Assembly: GCA_008180335.1 (NCBI GenBank)
Contig: VTEF01000004.1
Coordinates: 248,850-312,849 of the forward strand
Length of the DNA stretch: 64,000 nucleotides
Source: Priestia megaterium
GTDB lineage: Bacteria; Bacillota; Bacilli; Bacillales; Bacillaceae_H
Direction of reading: 5' to 3'
In this document: positions 1-10,061 of the stretch, piece by piece
Layout of the letters: each line of letters starts with the position of its first letter
How positions within the stretch are numbered: the first letter of the stretch is position 1
Translations under genes and position numbers: made by a program
Notes under the pieces: generated by a model
The model's input: the letters and a program-made list of their open reading frames with translations, nothing else
Database searches by the model: none
Told to the model about the DNA's origin: nothing

Positions 1-131
1 ATTGTTTATACCGTATGTTTTACTGCATATGTGTCATAAAAAACGCTTTACATCTAGAGTGAAGCAAACTTGTACGCTATAATCAGCACTCAACTGCTGG
101 TTATAGTTTTAGTTCATAGGGGGAGATTTTA

Positions 132-1316
132 GTGAAGTTAGCAAAACGTGTATCAGCATTAACGCCGTCATCTACATTAGCGATTACAGCAAAAGCAAAA
201 GAGTTAAAAGCGGCTGGCCATGATGTGATTGGTCTAGGGGCAGGGGAACCAGATTTTAATACACCGCAGCATATTTTAGAAGCGTCTGTAAAAGCCATGA
301 ACGAAGGACAAACAAAATACACACCTGCTGGCGGGCTTGCGACTTTAAAAGAGGCAGTGATCGAAAAGTTTAAGCGCGATCAACAGATTACGTATACACC
401 TTCGGAAATTATTGTTTGTTCTGGGGCAAAGCATGCACTTTATACGTTGTTTCAAGTATTGCTGGATGAAGGCGATGAAGTAATTATTCCAACACCTTAC
501 TGGGTAAGTTATCCTGAACAAGTAAAATTGGCACAAGGCGTACCAGTGTTCGTTGAAGGTTCTGAAAATAACGAATTTAAAATAACGCCTGAACAGTTAG
601 AATCTGTTATTACAGGTAAAACAAAGGCTGTTATTCTTAACTCGCCAAGCAATCCAACGGGAATGATTTATAGCCGTGAAGAATTACAGGCTATCGGAGA
701 TGTTTGTTTAAAGCATAATATTCTGATTGTATCTGATGAAATTTATGAAAAGCTTGTATATGGTCAAAATAAGCATGTATCCATTGCAGAACTATCGCCA
801 GAATTAAAGGAGCAAACCATCATTATTAATGGTGTATCAAAGTCACATTCAATGACAGGCTGGCGTATTGGTTATGCTGCAGGAAATGCAGAAATTATTA
901 AAGCGATGACAAACTTAGCGAGTCATAGTACATCAAATCCGACATCTATCGCTCAGTACGCAACGATTGCCGCTTACAACGGTACGCAAGAGCCTGTTGA
1001 GATGATGAGACAAGCATTTGAGGAGCGTTTAAATGTTATTTATCAACAATTAAATGATATTCCAGGCTTTTCATACTTAAAGCCTCAAGGGGCATTTTAT
1101 TTATTCCCAAATGCGATTGAAGCAGCTAGATTAACAGGTTTTGATACAGTAGATGCATGGGTAGAAGCGATTCTAGAAGAAGAGAAAGTAGCTCTTGTAC
1201 CTGGTTCTGGATTTGGAGCTCCTGAAAATGTTCGTTTATCTTATGCAACTTCACTAGAGTTATTAGAAAAAGCCGTTCTGCGTATTCAGTCTTTTATGAC
1301 ACGTCATATGAACTAA
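132..1316 (+). CDS. aspB: Aspartate aminotransferase (class I/II, PLP-dependent)
   Basis: Cytosolic enzyme interconverting aspartate + 2-oxoglutarate and oxaloacetate + glutamate. The 394-residue product has the fold-type I aminotransferase signature: SNPTG near residue 173, SDEIY near 201, and the PLP-lysine motif GVSKSHSMTGWRIG with Lys about 237. A GTG start at 132 follows a GGGGGAG ribosome site about 6 bases upstream. It sits directly before asnS, as in B. subtilis, which supports aspB over other class I aminotransferases. Linked aspB-asnS fits aspartate supply for asparagine use. A strong hairpin terminator separates the two here, so they are probably not obligately co-transcribed. Confidence 0.92.
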   Translation: MKLAKRVSALTPSSTLAITAKAKELKAAGHDVIGLGAGEPDFNTPQHILEASVKAMNEGQTKYTPAGGLATLKEAVIEKFKRDQQITYTPSEIIVCSGAKHALYTLFQVLLDEGDEVIIPTPYWVSYPEQVKLAQGVPVFVEGSENNEFKITPEQLESVITGKTKAVILNSPSNPTGMIYSREELQAIGDVCLKHNILIVSDEIYEKLVYGQNKHVSIAELSPELKEQTIIINGVSKSHSMTGWRIGYAAGNAEIIKAMTNLASHSTSNPTSIAQYATIAAYNGTQEPVEMMRQAFEERLNVIYQQLNDIPGFSYLKPQGAFYLFPNAIEAARLTGFDTVDAWVEAILEEEKVALVPGSGFGAPENVRLSYATSLELLEKAVLRIQSFMTRHMN

Positions 1317-1322
1317 GTTTCG

Positions 1323-1367
1323 AAAGAGGATTACCAAAAGTTCTTTTTGGTAATCCTCTTTATTTTA
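1323..1367 (+). terminator. Intrinsic terminator after aspB
   Basis: A near-perfect hairpin with arms AAAGAGGATTACCAAAAG and its complement is followed by TATTTTATAT. It lies a few bases after the aspB stop. Confidence 0.8.
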
Positions 1368-1499
1368 TATAGATGCAGCAATGTAGCAAGCATGAGTTGA
1401 AGTTTCACTGTATTCTTACTTGTTATTGTGGTTGGCGAAATGTATAATAGGGTGGCGTACATAATTAAAGGATGTAAGTTTTTTGGAGGGATTTTAATC

Positions 1500-2792
1500 G
1501 TGAAAATTACGATTTCTGAAGCAAGCAAGCATGTAGGACAAGAAGTAACAATCGGTGCTTGGTTAGCAAATAAACGATCAAGTGGTAAAATCGCATTTTT
1601 ACAGCTGCGTGATGGCTCTGGCTTCATGCAAGGCGTCGTTGTAAAAGCGGAAGTAGGAGAAGATGTCTTTAAATTAGCAAAATCAATTACACAAGAATCA
1701 TCATTATATGTAACAGGTATTGTTCAAGAAGATGAACGTTCACCTTTCGGATATGAATTAACGGTAACAAATGTAGAAGTTATTCATGAAGCAATTGATT
1801 ATCCAATTACACCTAAAGAGCATGGAACAGAATTTCTAATGGATAATCGTCATTTATGGCTGCGTTCAAAGCGTCAGCATGCTGTTATGAAAGTGCGTAA
1901 TGAAATCATTCGTGCAACGTATGAATTCTTCAATAACAATGGATTTACAAAAGTAGATCCGCCAATCTTAACAGGAAGTGCACCAGAGGGTACAACTGAA
2001 TTATTCCATACAAAATATTTTGACGAAGATGCATATCTTTCTCAAAGTGGTCAGCTATATATGGAAGCAGCAGCGATGGCTCTTGGAAAAGTATTTTCAT
2101 TTGGACCCACATTCCGTGCCGAAAAATCAAAAACACGCCGCCATTTAATTGAGTTTTGGATGATTGAACCAGAGATGGCGTTCTATCAATTTGAAGACAA
2201 TCTAAAAGTACAAGAAGAATATGTATCACATATTGTTCAATCAGTACTAGCAAATTGCAAATTAGAGCTTAATGTATTAGGACGCGATACGTCAAAACTA
2301 GAACAAATTAAAGCACCATTCCCGCGTATTACTTATGATGATGCACTTAAATTCTTACATGAAAAAGGATTTGATGATATTCAGTGGGGAGATGATTTTG
2401 GTGCTCCACATGAAACAGCTATTGCAGAAAGTTATGATAAGCCTGTTTTCATTACTCATTATCCAACATCATTAAAACCATTCTATATGCAGCCAGATCC
2501 AAATAATGAAGAAGTGGTATTATGTGCTGATTTGATTGCACCAGAAGGCTATGGTGAAATCATTGGGGGATCTGAGCGTATTCATGACCAAGAGTTATTA
2601 GCAAAACGTGTTGCTGAACATGAATTAGATACAGAAACATATAAGTGGTATCTAGAATTACGTAAATACGGTTCTGTTCCACACTCTGGATTTGGCCTTG
2701 GACTTGAACGCACAGTTGCATGGATTAGCGGTGTTGAGCATGTGCGTGAAACAATTCCGTTCCCACGCTTATTAAATCGTCTATATCCATAA
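1500..2792 (+). CDS. asnS: Asparaginyl-tRNA synthetase
   Basis: Class IIb aminoacyl-tRNA synthetase charging tRNA-Asn with asparagine. An N-terminal OB-fold anticodon-binding region (about residues 1-110) precedes the class II core. Motif 2 is seen as [11 protein letters not shown] and motif 3 as [12 protein letters not shown] near the C-terminus. The reading frame is open further upstream, but GTG at 1500 follows TTGGAGGGATTTTAATC and gives 430 residues, the normal Bacillus AsnS length. No T-box leader fits in the 130-base gap after aspB, so tRNA-sensing control is not evident. Confidence 0.94.
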   Translation: MKITISEASKHVGQEVTIGAWLANKRSSGKIAFLQLRDGSGFMQGVVVKAEVGEDVFKLAKSITQESSLYVTGIVQEDERSPFGYELTVTNVEVIHEAIDYPITPKEHGTEFLMDNRHLWLRSKRQHAVMKVRNEIIRATYEFFNNNGFTKVDPPILTGSAPEGTTELFHTKYFDEDAYLSQSGQLYMEAAAMALGKVFSFGPTFRAEKSKTRRHLIEFWMIEPEMAFYQFEDNLKVQEEYVSHIVQSVLANCKLELNVLGRDTSKLEQIKAPFPRITYDDALKFLHEKGFDDIQWGDDFGAPHETAIAESYDKPVFITHYPTSLKPFYMQPDPNNEEVVLCADLIAPEGYGEIIGGSERIHDQELLAKRVAEHELDTETYKWYLELRKYGSVPHSGFGLGLERTVAWISGVEHVRETIPFPRLLNRLYP

Positions 2793-2817
2793 TTGAAATT
2801 GATAAAGAAATGAAAAG

Positions 2818-2858
2818 TCCATCTTGTGTAGTCGAAGTCTACATAAGATGGATTTTTT
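2818..2858 (+). terminator. Intrinsic terminator after asnS
   Basis: Hairpin with arms TCCATCTTGTGTAG and CTACATAAGATGGA, one bulge, followed by TTTTTT. Confidence 0.85.
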
Positions 2859-2896
2859 GACGAATGGGGTATACTGTATTTTACGGTTGTAACTAT

Positions 2897-2925
2897 TACT
2901 TCAAATACTTACTTCGTGATATACT
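2897..2925 (+). promoter_or_regulatory. Candidate extended -10 sigma-A promoter for dnaD
   Basis: TGATATACT (TG at 2917, -10 TATACT at 2920-2925) is an extended -10 element. The -35 candidate TTACTT at 2897 is weak, with a 17-base spacer. It lies 20 bases before the dnaD ribosome site and after the asnS terminator. Confidence 0.45.
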
Positions 2926-2946
2926 AACAACTGAGGTGTTTCAGAT

Positions 2947-3651
2947 ATGAAAAAAGAAAATTTAATTGAATGGTTTGAACAAGGTTCTATATCCATTCCA
3001 AAGCTATTGTTTAATCACTATAATGAATTAGGGTTAAATGAAATAGAATTTATGACGCTTATGCATATTTACGTATCGGTTGAGAGCGGAGAATTATTTC
3101 CAACACCAAATGATCTTTCAGGGAAAATGAGCATCTCAAGCACAGCTTGTATGGAAACGTTAAGAAGCTTAATACAGCGTGGTTTTTTGATCATTGAACA
3201 AAATAATGAATCGCCATCACTCATTTCTGAAAGATACTCGTTAAAACCTTTGTGGGAAAAACTTGTGTATCAATTATTGCAAGAAACGAGAAATGAAGCG
3301 GAACAAGAACAAAAGGAAGAAGAAGTGAATTTGTATTCTATCTTTGAACAAGAGTTTGGCCGTCCGTTATCTCCATTTGAATGTGAAACACTAGCAATGT
3401 GGATTGATCAAGATCATCATGATCCAATTATTATTAAAACGGCACTTCGTGAATCTGTGATGTCTGGTAAGTTAAACTTTAGGTATATCGACCGCATTTT
3501 ATTTGAGTGGAAGAAAAATGGCATTAAAACCATTGATCAGGCACGGGCACACAGCCAAAAGTTTCGCCAACATCAACAGCCTAAAAAACAACCTCAATCT
3601 AACACACAAAAAGCAACAGCCATTCCGTTTTTTAATTGGCTTGAGCAATAA
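2947..3651 (+). CDS. dnaD: DNA replication initiation/remodelling protein DnaD
   Basis: Primosomal protein that acts with DnaB and DnaI to load the replicative helicase at oriC and at stalled forks. The 234-residue protein has the expected two parts: an N-terminal winged-helix oligomerisation domain (about 1-110) and, after a charged linker (EQEQKEEEV near 119), the DnaB/DnaD C-terminal DNA-binding domain, ending in the diagnostic YIDRILFEWKKNGI near 179. The tail is polar and glutamine-rich. ATG at 2947 follows GAGGTG. In B. subtilis it is followed by nth, as here. Confidence 0.93.
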   Translation: MKKENLIEWFEQGSISIPKLLFNHYNELGLNEIEFMTLMHIYVSVESGELFPTPNDLSGKMSISSTACMETLRSLIQRGFLIIEQNNESPSLISERYSLKPLWEKLVYQLLQETRNEAEQEQKEEEVNLYSIFEQEFGRPLSPFECETLAMWIDQDHHDPIIIKTALRESVMSGKLNFRYIDRILFEWKKNGIKTIDQARAHSQKFRQHQQPKKQPQSNTQKATAIPFFNWLEQ

Positions 3652-3729
3652 ATAAAAGGTCAATTTGAGCGATGATTAAATAAAATTTCCTCATATTCTC
3701 CAATTTCATGCAATTTTAATCATGAGGGA

Positions 3730-3776
3730 AGCTGATTCAAAATTCTATTGTCCTGAATTTTGAATCAGCTTTTTTA
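3730..3776 (+). terminator. Intrinsic terminator between dnaD and nth
   Basis: Arms AGCTGATTCAAAATTC and GAATTTTGAATCAGCT, followed by TTTTT. It implies that nth-ypoC has its own promoter in the following 130 bases. Confidence 0.85.
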
Positions 3777-3909
3777 GTACGTTATATGTCTAGTTAGAAT
3801 TGACGTTGCTAGAACAGATCAATATCGCTTTTATAAAAAGGGAAATCTTTCAAGCGATGAATGCCAAAGATTTGGTATTCATTAAATACAGCAAGTGAAG
3901 GAGAAGCTT

Positions 3910-4578
3910 ATGTTAAATTTAAAACAAATCCGTCAATGTTTAGACACGATGCAAGAGATGTTTCCTGATGCACACTGTGAATTAAATCATCGCAATCCAT
4001 TTGAATTAGTTATTGCCGTCGCATTGTCTGCGCAGTGTACAGACGCACTTGTCAATCGTGTGACAGAAAATTTATTTAAAAAATATCAAACACCTGAAGA
4101 TTATTTAGCGGTTCCATTAGAAGAATTACAAGAAGATATTAAATCAATTGGTTTATATCGCAATAAAGCAAAAAATATTCGTAAGCTTTGTGAAATGCTT
4201 ATTACTCAATATAATGGAGAGGTTCCGCACAATCGTGATGAACTAGTTAACCTGCCTGGAGTGGGGCGTAAAACTGCGAATGTTGTTGTATCTGTTGCAT
4301 TTGGAGTTCCAGCTATTGCAGTAGATACACATGTAGAAAGGGTAAGTAAAAGACTCGGAATTTGCCGGTGGAAAGATTCTGTATTAGAAGTAGAAAAAAC
4401 ATTAATGAGAAAGGTACCTAAAGAAGAGTGGTCAGTTACACATCATCGTCTTATCTTCTTCGGACGTTATCACTGTAAAGCTCAGTCACCGCAATGCCCA
4501 ACCTGTCCACTGCTTGAATTATGCAGAGAAGGGAAGAAGAGAATGAAAGGAAGAGCCGTACATGTCAAAAAAAGCTGA
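3910..4578 (+). CDS. nth: Endonuclease III (DNA glycosylase/AP lyase)
   Basis: Base-excision repair enzyme removing oxidised pyrimidines and nicking abasic sites. The helix-hairpin-helix reads LPGVGRKTANVV, giving the catalytic lysine, and is followed by the catalytic aspartate in AVDTHVERV. The C-terminal 4Fe-4S ligands fit C-x6-C-x2-C-x5-C exactly, starting at CKAQSPQC. ATG at 3910 is chosen over an upstream in-frame GTG because that GTG sits inside the GAAGGAG ribosome site; this gives 222 residues. The stop overlaps the ypoC start by 17 bases, so the two are translationally linked. Confidence 0.93.
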   Translation: MLNLKQIRQCLDTMQEMFPDAHCELNHRNPFELVIAVALSAQCTDALVNRVTENLFKKYQTPEDYLAVPLEELQEDIKSIGLYRNKAKNIRKLCEMLITQYNGEVPHNRDELVNLPGVGRKTANVVVSVAFGVPAIAVDTHVERVSKRLGICRWKDSVLEVEKTLMRKVPKEEWSVTHHRLIFFGRYHCKAQSPQCPTCPLLELCREGKKRMKGRAVHVKKS

Positions 4579-5077
4579 TCTTCCTCTTCATTTTAAACAT
4601 CCACTTTTTTTCAAAGAACAAAGAGAGATCAAGTGGGAGAAGGCTACATTTGGTTTAGAGTGTGATCAAAGCTACTTTTTGCATGATATTCTTTATGCAG
4701 TAGGGGAAGAGCATGAACAGCCATGGAAAGACGTAAAAAAGTATTTGCCTCAAGTATTTGCAAAATGGAATGAAGCACAAAGTAGATTATATAAACTATT
4801 TTCAGAGCGAAAAGCAAAAGAGGCACAGCCCCTTATGATAAAAGCAATTGCCTACTTTATTAGTGCCTTGTTCTGGACAAATCACGAGCCTGTACCTCGT
4901 CTTACTCATTTACAACAAGATATTGAAAAACTGAAATATAAGCCAATCAACGTGTATGAAAGGCTTGCTTTTATAATAGAAAAACCAGGCATGTATCATT
5001 CTTTTATTCAAGTTGGAGAATTATATACGGAACTTCGCAAACAATACGCAAAAATGTTAATCGTATATAAAAAATAA
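4562..5077 (+). CDS. ypoC: YpoC family protein of unknown function
   Basis: A 171-residue soluble, charged protein overlapping the end of nth. Position, size and the nth-ypoC-ponA order match B. subtilis YpoC, whose function is unknown. No catalytic motif, signal peptide or membrane segment is visible. ATG at 4562 has only a weak ribosome site within nth (GGAAGAG), consistent with coupled translation. Any role in DNA repair is a guess from the neighbour. Confidence 0.8.
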   Translation: MSKKADLPLHFKHPLFFKEQREIKWEKATFGLECDQSYFLHDILYAVGEEHEQPWKDVKKYLPQVFAKWNEAQSRLYKLFSERKAKEAQPLMIKAIAYFISALFWTNHEPVPRLTHLQQDIEKLKYKPINVYERLAFIIEKPGMYHSFIQVGELYTELRKQYAKMLIVYKK

Positions 5078-5105
5078 GCCACTCATTAGGAGTGGCTTAT
5101 TTTTT
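5069..5105. terminator. Bidirectional terminator between ypoC and ponA
   Basis: AAAAATAAGCCACTC, a 5-base loop, then GAGTGGCTTATTTTTT. It has A/T tracts on both sides and lies between convergent genes. Confidence 0.88.
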
Positions 5106-5107
5106 AA

Positions 5108-7849
5108 TTAACCAGAAGGTTGATCTTTTACAGGATTATTAGGCTGTTGTTGGCCTTGGTTAGGGTTATTTCCGCCGTTTCCATTTCCGTTGTTAGGAGG
5201 TGCAGGATTCCCGTTCCCGTTGTTACCTTGATTTTGGTTAGGTTGCTGATTTTCATCAGGTTTTTGATTTTGATCTGGTTGCTGGTTTTGGTCAGGTTGC
5301 TGAGGTTGTTCGCTGTTTTCTTCCTCATCCTCTTCCGGTTTTTTTTCGTCTTCATCCTGTGAATCGTTATCATCTGGTTGTTCATTTTCTTGGCCACCTT
5401 CAGGATTTTGACCTGTTTCAGGCGGTTCTTCTTCGACAACCGGCACCTTTACAGAGGCACTTGCGCTACCACCATTACTAGTTGTTAAGCTAAAGCTATA
5501 GGTTGCTCCAGCCGTTGGTGCGGAAATCGATGCTGAACCAGATGTACGGCCATTTGCAAGTTCTCTGCTGTCTCCAGTTGAAGAAGTCATATTGACAGTA
5601 ACCTTTGCATTTTTAGCATTTTCAACCGACCAGCTTACATTAATAGCATTAGCGCCAGGGTTAAAGGCTGCGTTAAGTTTCGCTTTGACATTCTTCTCTT
5701 CTTGTTTTTCTTTTTCTTTCTGCTCTTTCTTTTCTTTTTCGATAAATACTTGCGATACTTTTGTCGGTTCTGTACCGCGCACGAAATATTCATATGTGAT
5801 AGAAGTTTTCGGTGTTGCACCGCTAGGCTTTTTCACATCTTTGCTAGACACTTTTTCTACAGCTCGTTTAATAACACTGTCAGGCTGTTTAAAGGTTCCT
5901 TTGCTTTCGCCTTGAGAGACGTGCGTGATTACTTTTTTGAAGATTGTTTTCGCCATTGCTTTCTCATTTTCACTGTAAATAAAGCCATCTGAGTTTTTCT
6001 CATAGCCTGTCCAGACAGAAATGGTATACTTCGGTGTAAAGCCTGAGAACCATACATCTTTTACGCCTCCATCTGGAATGTTGTATTTGATTTTCTCATT
6101 TTGACTAAAGTTCGATGTACCTGTTTTGCCGGCAATTTCTAAGCCTGGTGTACGAACGGCACGTCCAGTGCCATAAGGAGCTTCAACAACTGATTTCATC
6201 ATATCAGTCACCATAAATGCAGTGTAATCTTGCATTGCTCGTTTCGGTTTTGGTGATAGATCCATTTCGGTACCATCAGGGAATTTCACTTTTGTTACGG
6301 TATGCGGTGCATTATACACGCCTTCATTGGCAAACGCACTGTAAGCACCAGCTAGTTCCATTGTTGTAACCCCTTGTGTAAATCCACCAATTGAGAACGC
6401 TTCTGCAAACTCTTCTCCTTGTGATTTCTCAAGTTCTAGGCCTAAACCAGTTGCAAATTCTTTTGCTCTATCAGCGCCAGCTGCCTGGAATGCTTTTAAA
6501 GCTGGAATATTTAATGAGCGCCCCAATGCTTCACGGGCAGATACCCAGCCTTTATAGTTTCGGCTGTAGTTGCGGATTTGTACACCATTTGAATATTGAT
6601 GCGGTTCATCCTTAATTGGTTCAGCAGTTGACCATTTTAAATATTCTACAGCAGGACCGTAATCGAGAATCGGTTTAATAGTAGAGCCTGGCTGACGTTC
6701 AATATCAGTAGCAAAGTTTAAGCCTCGAGCTACACGATTGCGTCCTCCGCCAATAGCCTGTACAGCACCTGTTTCATTGTCTAACACAACAAGACCTGCT
6801 TGGAATTCTTCATTTGGATAATTCACAATCTCATTTGTATTCATCAGTTGATCAACATAGCTTTGTGCATCTGGATTAAGGGTTGTATAGATTTCTAATC
6901 CCGCAGAAAATACATCAGCATCTGTTTTTTCTTCTATTTCTTTAATGACTTGATCAACGAATACATCGTATTTTGATGTTGTTTCTTTTGGTTCAATTAA
7001 ATTTTCTTGAACATCAGTTTGTTTGGCCTGATCAGCTTCTTGTTGAGTAATGAAGCCGTTTTTAGCCATTAAATTTAATACTGTGTTACGGCGTTTAGTA
7101 GCATTCTCTGGATTTTGATACGGATTATACGTGGACGGTGCTTTTGGCAAGCCCGCTAGCATGGCTGCTTGATCAAGTGTTAAATCATTCAAATCTTTAA
7201 CTCCATAAAAAGATTCAGCAGCTTTTGCAATTCCGTATACTTCACCTGTTGAGAAGTATATTTTATTTAAATACATCTCAAGAATTTGTTGCTTTGAATA
7301 CTTTCTTTCTAATTGATAAGAAAGCCACATTTCTTGTACTTTCCGTTTGATGGTTTTTTCAGGTGATAAAAAAGAGTTTTTTACCACTTGCTGTGTAATC
7401 GTACTCGCACCTTCAGAACCGAATCCTTCTTTAAAATTCGCAACAACTGCACCACCGATACGATAAAAATCAATACCGTTATGCTTATAGAAACGAACAT
7501 CTTCAGTTGCAATAAATGCATTCTTCACGACTTGAGGGATTTGATCGTATTGTACGTATGTACGCTTTTCTCCACCTACTTCTTTAATAACAGTTTTTCC
7601 ATCATTTGCATAAATCTTTGATGAAAAAGAATCTTTCAGCACTGATTCATCTACTTTCGGTGCATCACTGACGAGTGCAAAGAAAGTACCAACTCCAGCG
7701 ATAACTCCAACAATACCAAGTATTAAGATGGCAGCAATAATTTTTCTAAATATGCTTCCTTTTTTCTTTTTTCCTTCAGTGTTACTTTTTGTTTTGCTGT
7801 CATTCATTGCTCGACGGCGTTCTTCACGCGAGCGATAATTATCTGACAT
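5108..7849 (-). CDS. ponA: Class A penicillin-binding protein 1A/1B
   Basis: Bifunctional peptidoglycan glycosyltransferase/transpeptidase anchored in the membrane. A basic cytoplasmic tail (1-33) precedes one membrane segment (about 34-60). The GT51 domain shows the catalytic Glu in ATEDVRFYKHNGID (about 116) and GASTITQQ. The transpeptidase shows STIK (Ser about 389), SLN (445-447) and KTGT (575). A beta-rich FN3-like module near 730-800 leads to a roughly 110-residue acidic, Gln/Asn/Pro-rich low-complexity tail with PDQNQ-type repeats. The 913-residue length is normal for Bacillus PonA. It lies 63 bases after recU in one unit. Confidence 0.95.
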   Translation of the reverse strand: MSDNYRSREERRRAMNDSKTKSNTEGKKKKGSIFRKIIAAILILGIVGVIAGVGTFFALVSDAPKVDESVLKDSFSSKIYANDGKTVIKEVGGEKRTYVQYDQIPQVVKNAFIATEDVRFYKHNGIDFYRIGGAVVANFKEGFGSEGASTITQQVVKNSFLSPEKTIKRKVQEMWLSYQLERKYSKQQILEMYLNKIYFSTGEVYGIAKAAESFYGVKDLNDLTLDQAAMLAGLPKAPSTYNPYQNPENATKRRNTVLNLMAKNGFITQQEADQAKQTDVQENLIEPKETTSKYDVFVDQVIKEIEEKTDADVFSAGLEIYTTLNPDAQSYVDQLMNTNEIVNYPNEEFQAGLVVLDNETGAVQAIGGGRNRVARGLNFATDIERQPGSTIKPILDYGPAVEYLKWSTAEPIKDEPHQYSNGVQIRNYSRNYKGWVSAREALGRSLNIPALKAFQAAGADRAKEFATGLGLELEKSQGEEFAEAFSIGGFTQGVTTMELAGAYSAFANEGVYNAPHTVTKVKFPDGTEMDLSPKPKRAMQDYTAFMVTDMMKSVVEAPYGTGRAVRTPGLEIAGKTGTSNFSQNEKIKYNIPDGGVKDVWFSGFTPKYTISVWTGYEKNSDGFIYSENEKAMAKTIFKKVITHVSQGESKGTFKQPDSVIKRAVEKVSSKDVKKPSGATPKTSITYEYFVRGTEPTKVSQVFIEKEKKEQKEKEKQEEKNVKAKLNAAFNPGANAINVSWSVENAKNAKVTVNMTSSTGDSRELANGRTSGSASISAPTAGATYSFSLTTSNGGSASASVKVPVVEEEPPETGQNPEGGQENEQPDDNDSQDEDEKKPEEDEEENSEQPQQPDQNQQPDQNQKPDENQQPNQNQGNNGNGNPAPPNNGNGNGGNNPNQGQQQPNNPVKDQPSG

Positions 7850-7912
7850 AAAAGCTCCTACCTTTCAAACAATTGTAAGAGAATGATTTCCGTAAACATA
7901 TATATCATACTC

Positions 7913-8515
7913 TTAAAAGTATAATTTATCTATAGTTTTTATGTAATCGATTCTCGGATGGTAACCAAGTTCTACTAAATGTCCTTTTTTTTCAATATCT
8001 GCTTTTGGAATGGATTTTCTACCTTCTTTTTTCATATCATCCCAGTAAGGAAAAAGGGACTGGGCTTCAAACAAGTATATTTCTTGCAAAGTAGTAAACA
8101 TTAAGATAATAAAACAAATTCCATTTTGCTTTACAATTTGTTTCATATGATTGATTTGGTGTTCGTGGAAATTCCGCAAAGGAAAGGATGTTTTATTTCT
8201 TGTTTCCTTTGCTTCAAAGTCAAGGTACTTACCTTTATAAACACCGTTGTAATCAGTTGTTGAAGCTTGTTTAAAGTAAGCTTCTTTAATTACAGCAGCA
8301 CTGCGTTTTGGATAATCTACTTTAACAATCTGAATGGGTGTTGGTTTTTTATGAACAACTGCAATTCCTTTTGTTACGTAGTATTCATTCGTTTCATTTA
8401 AGTCCTCTTCGAGCGTCATTCCTCTATTGCTATAGACAGGATCTAGCTTTTTTTTAGAAGGACTGTTGGTATGCTTAATGGGTTTATATGCTTTTCCATT
8501 AGGATAACGAATCAT
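7913..8515 (-). CDS. recU: Holliday junction resolvase RecU
   Basis: Dimeric nuclease that cleaves Holliday junctions in recombination repair and chromosome segregation, acting with RuvAB. The 200-residue product shows the family motifs [30 protein letters not shown] (acidic metal ligands and Lys of the PD-(D/E)XK-like core) and [13 protein letters not shown] follows AAAGGAGTGATGGTAAA on the minus strand. It is upstream of ponA in the same unit, the usual Bacillus pairing, and diverges from yppC. Confidence 0.94.
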   Translation of the reverse strand: MIRYPNGKAYKPIKHTNSPSKKKLDPVYSNRGMTLEEDLNETNEYYVTKGIAVVHKKPTPIQIVKVDYPKRSAAVIKEAYFKQASTTDYNGVYKGKYLDFEAKETRNKTSFPLRNFHEHQINHMKQIVKQNGICFIILMFTTLQEIYLFEAQSLFPYWDDMKKEGRKSIPKADIEKKGHLVELGYHPRIDYIKTIDKLYF

Positions 8516-8624
8516 TTTACCATCACTCCTTTATTCAATCTATGAAACACACACATGTTCTATTATACCAAATTTTGTTCTGTGTAGAATGAAAACATAG
8601 ATGATCCTATATGTTCAAAAATAG

Positions 8625-9617
8625 ATGAAAGAAGCTGAAAAAATGGGTATAACACTTTTTGAAAAGCAAATTATTGAATATGTTGAAAAAAAAACAGAGC
8701 AGCTGAACATTGATAATATATCAAGAACACAAGCTTACGCAACTTTTTATGATTGCCATCCTGAAATTAAGTGGGCGTTTCTTGCGAGTATGGTATCACG
8801 TAATGCAGGATGGAATATGTGTGACCTGTCTGGAAAATGGATGCCAAAAGTCTTATCGCACCAAACAAGAGATTTGCTTTTTTTAACATATGAAAGAGCT
8901 AATTGGCTTATTTTTCAGGATGCTTTTCCTCAATTATTAATGTATGCATTATCAAAAAAGAGAAAAACGTCATATTTTTATCTTCTTTCAAATTTTCATG
9001 TTTCATCTTTTATAATCGAAAAGTGGGAATTGTTTTTCCGTAATAAAAAAGAACTTGAACTTATGCATGCTTTAATTATTAATGAACAACATGTTATTCA
9101 AACTCCGGTAATAGAACAGCCGTTTTATAAAGAAAAAGTATTTCAGAGCTTTTTATTTTTTCTTCAAGATTCTTTTCATTTTAGCTCTGTTCTTTTCCCG
9201 ACTATGGAAGGTGAATTATATGGTTGTTCAGTACATGATTTTACTAAAGTAGCTAAACGGATTGAACTGGGAAAGAGGCTAGGAGCTTTATTATTCCATC
9301 CTAAATACTATCCATTGTTTTACGCTTTTTCCACTAAAACAGATCATACTGGATCGAGGCATGATTATGAACAATACTTTTCATACGATAAAAAAAGAGA
9401 GACGCCTTTTTTACGAATGACCTATCCGATTGTTTCTCATCATGAAGAAAAAAGAGCAGAATGGTTCTTAACGAAAAGAAAAGAAGCCAAATTTATGAAG
9501 AAGGTAGCATTTCCTAAAAAGATTAATGTAACGAAATGGTATCAAAAAAAACAAAAACAGTTCCATTTCTTTGTTGAAGTAAAAAAATTAATGCCACAGA
9601 AAAAAGCCTCTTCTTAG
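8625..9617 (+). CDS. yppC: YppC family protein (DUF2515)
   Basis: A protein of about 330 residues, divergent from recU, at the place of B. subtilis yppC. The recognisable part is NISRTQAYATFYDCHPEIKW followed by SMVSRNAGWNMCDL, typical of the DUF2515 family as I recall it. It is rich in Phe, Tyr and Lys and has no clear signal peptide or catalytic motif. The start is uncertain: ATG 8625 has no good ribosome site, and ATG 8643 (after GAAAGAAG) is an alternative 6 codons in. The function is unknown. Confidence 0.78.
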   Translation: MKEAEKMGITLFEKQIIEYVEKKTEQLNIDNISRTQAYATFYDCHPEIKWAFLASMVSRNAGWNMCDLSGKWMPKVLSHQTRDLLFLTYERANWLIFQDAFPQLLMYALSKKRKTSYFYLLSNFHVSSFIIEKWELFFRNKKELELMHALIINEQHVIQTPVIEQPFYKEKVFQSFLFFLQDSFHFSSVLFPTMEGELYGCSVHDFTKVAKRIELGKRLGALLFHPKYYPLFYAFSTKTDHTGSRHDYEQYFSYDKKRETPFLRMTYPIVSHHEEKRAEWFLTKRKEAKFMKKVAFPKKINVTKWYQKKQKQFHFFVEVKKLMPQKKASS

Positions 9618-9646
9618 CATAGCCATTTTCTGTGGCATCTTTTTTA
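9591..9646. terminator. Terminator at the end of yppC, probably bidirectional
   Basis: ATGCCACAGAAAA pairs with TTTTCTGTGGCAT, followed by CTTTTTT on the plus strand; the other side ends TTAATTTTTTT on the minus strand. The 5' arm overlaps the last yppC codons. It can serve both yppC and the convergent sspM. Confidence 0.75.
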
Positions 9647-9673
9647 TTTAAGATTCAGTCTGTTTCTACTTAT

Positions 9674-9775
9674 TTAAGTAGAAGGGCGGTTTGGACCATT
9701 TAATTTTTTAGGATCTCCATATGTTTTTGTTTCTGGTTTGTTTTTTGGCTGAGTCTTTTGTTGTTTGTTTTCCAT
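9674..9775 (-). CDS. sspM: Small acid-soluble spore protein M
   Basis: A 33-codon gene starting MENKQQKTQPKNK and ending KKLNGPNRPST. That C-terminus matches the GGPNRPST end of B. subtilis SspM, a minor spore-core protein made in the forespore. The ribosome site AGGAGGTG lies 8 bases before ATG on the minus strand. It sits next to yppC/yppD/yppE/yppF/yppG genes, as in B. subtilis. No convincing sigma-G promoter could be read upstream. Confidence 0.85.
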   Translation of the reverse strand: MENKQQKTQPKNKPETKTYGDPKKLNGPNRPST

Positions 9776-10061
9776 TGTTGGACACCTCCTGCGTATTCAT
9801 TGAACTGAGTCATAATAAAACACTCATGTACGTTGTGCAGACTAACAAAAAGTTGAACCATACGATTTCTTCTAATTGAAGCCTAACGTTATTGTTTTCT
9901 TTCGTTCGCCATTCAATTCGTAGGAATCGAAAATGCCGAAATGATTATTTCCATGCGCAAAACATCTTTCTTTGACGAATGAGAACTAGTTTTGTCGTGT
10001 GTGAAGGTGGATGAAAAGAAGAGAGAGAATATGTAACCAAACGAAATTTGGAGGGATGGCG

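Noticed and set aside
1-131. Promoter for aspB from TATAAT at 78-83
   Set aside because: The only good -35 (TTTACA at 47) is 25 bases away, too far, and no extended -10 is present; the upstream gene context is outside the window.
5120-5992. Several plus-strand open frames opposite the ponA C-terminus and FN3 region
   Set aside because: They are antisense shadows of a low-complexity coding region, with Phe/Leu/Arg-rich products and no ribosome sites.
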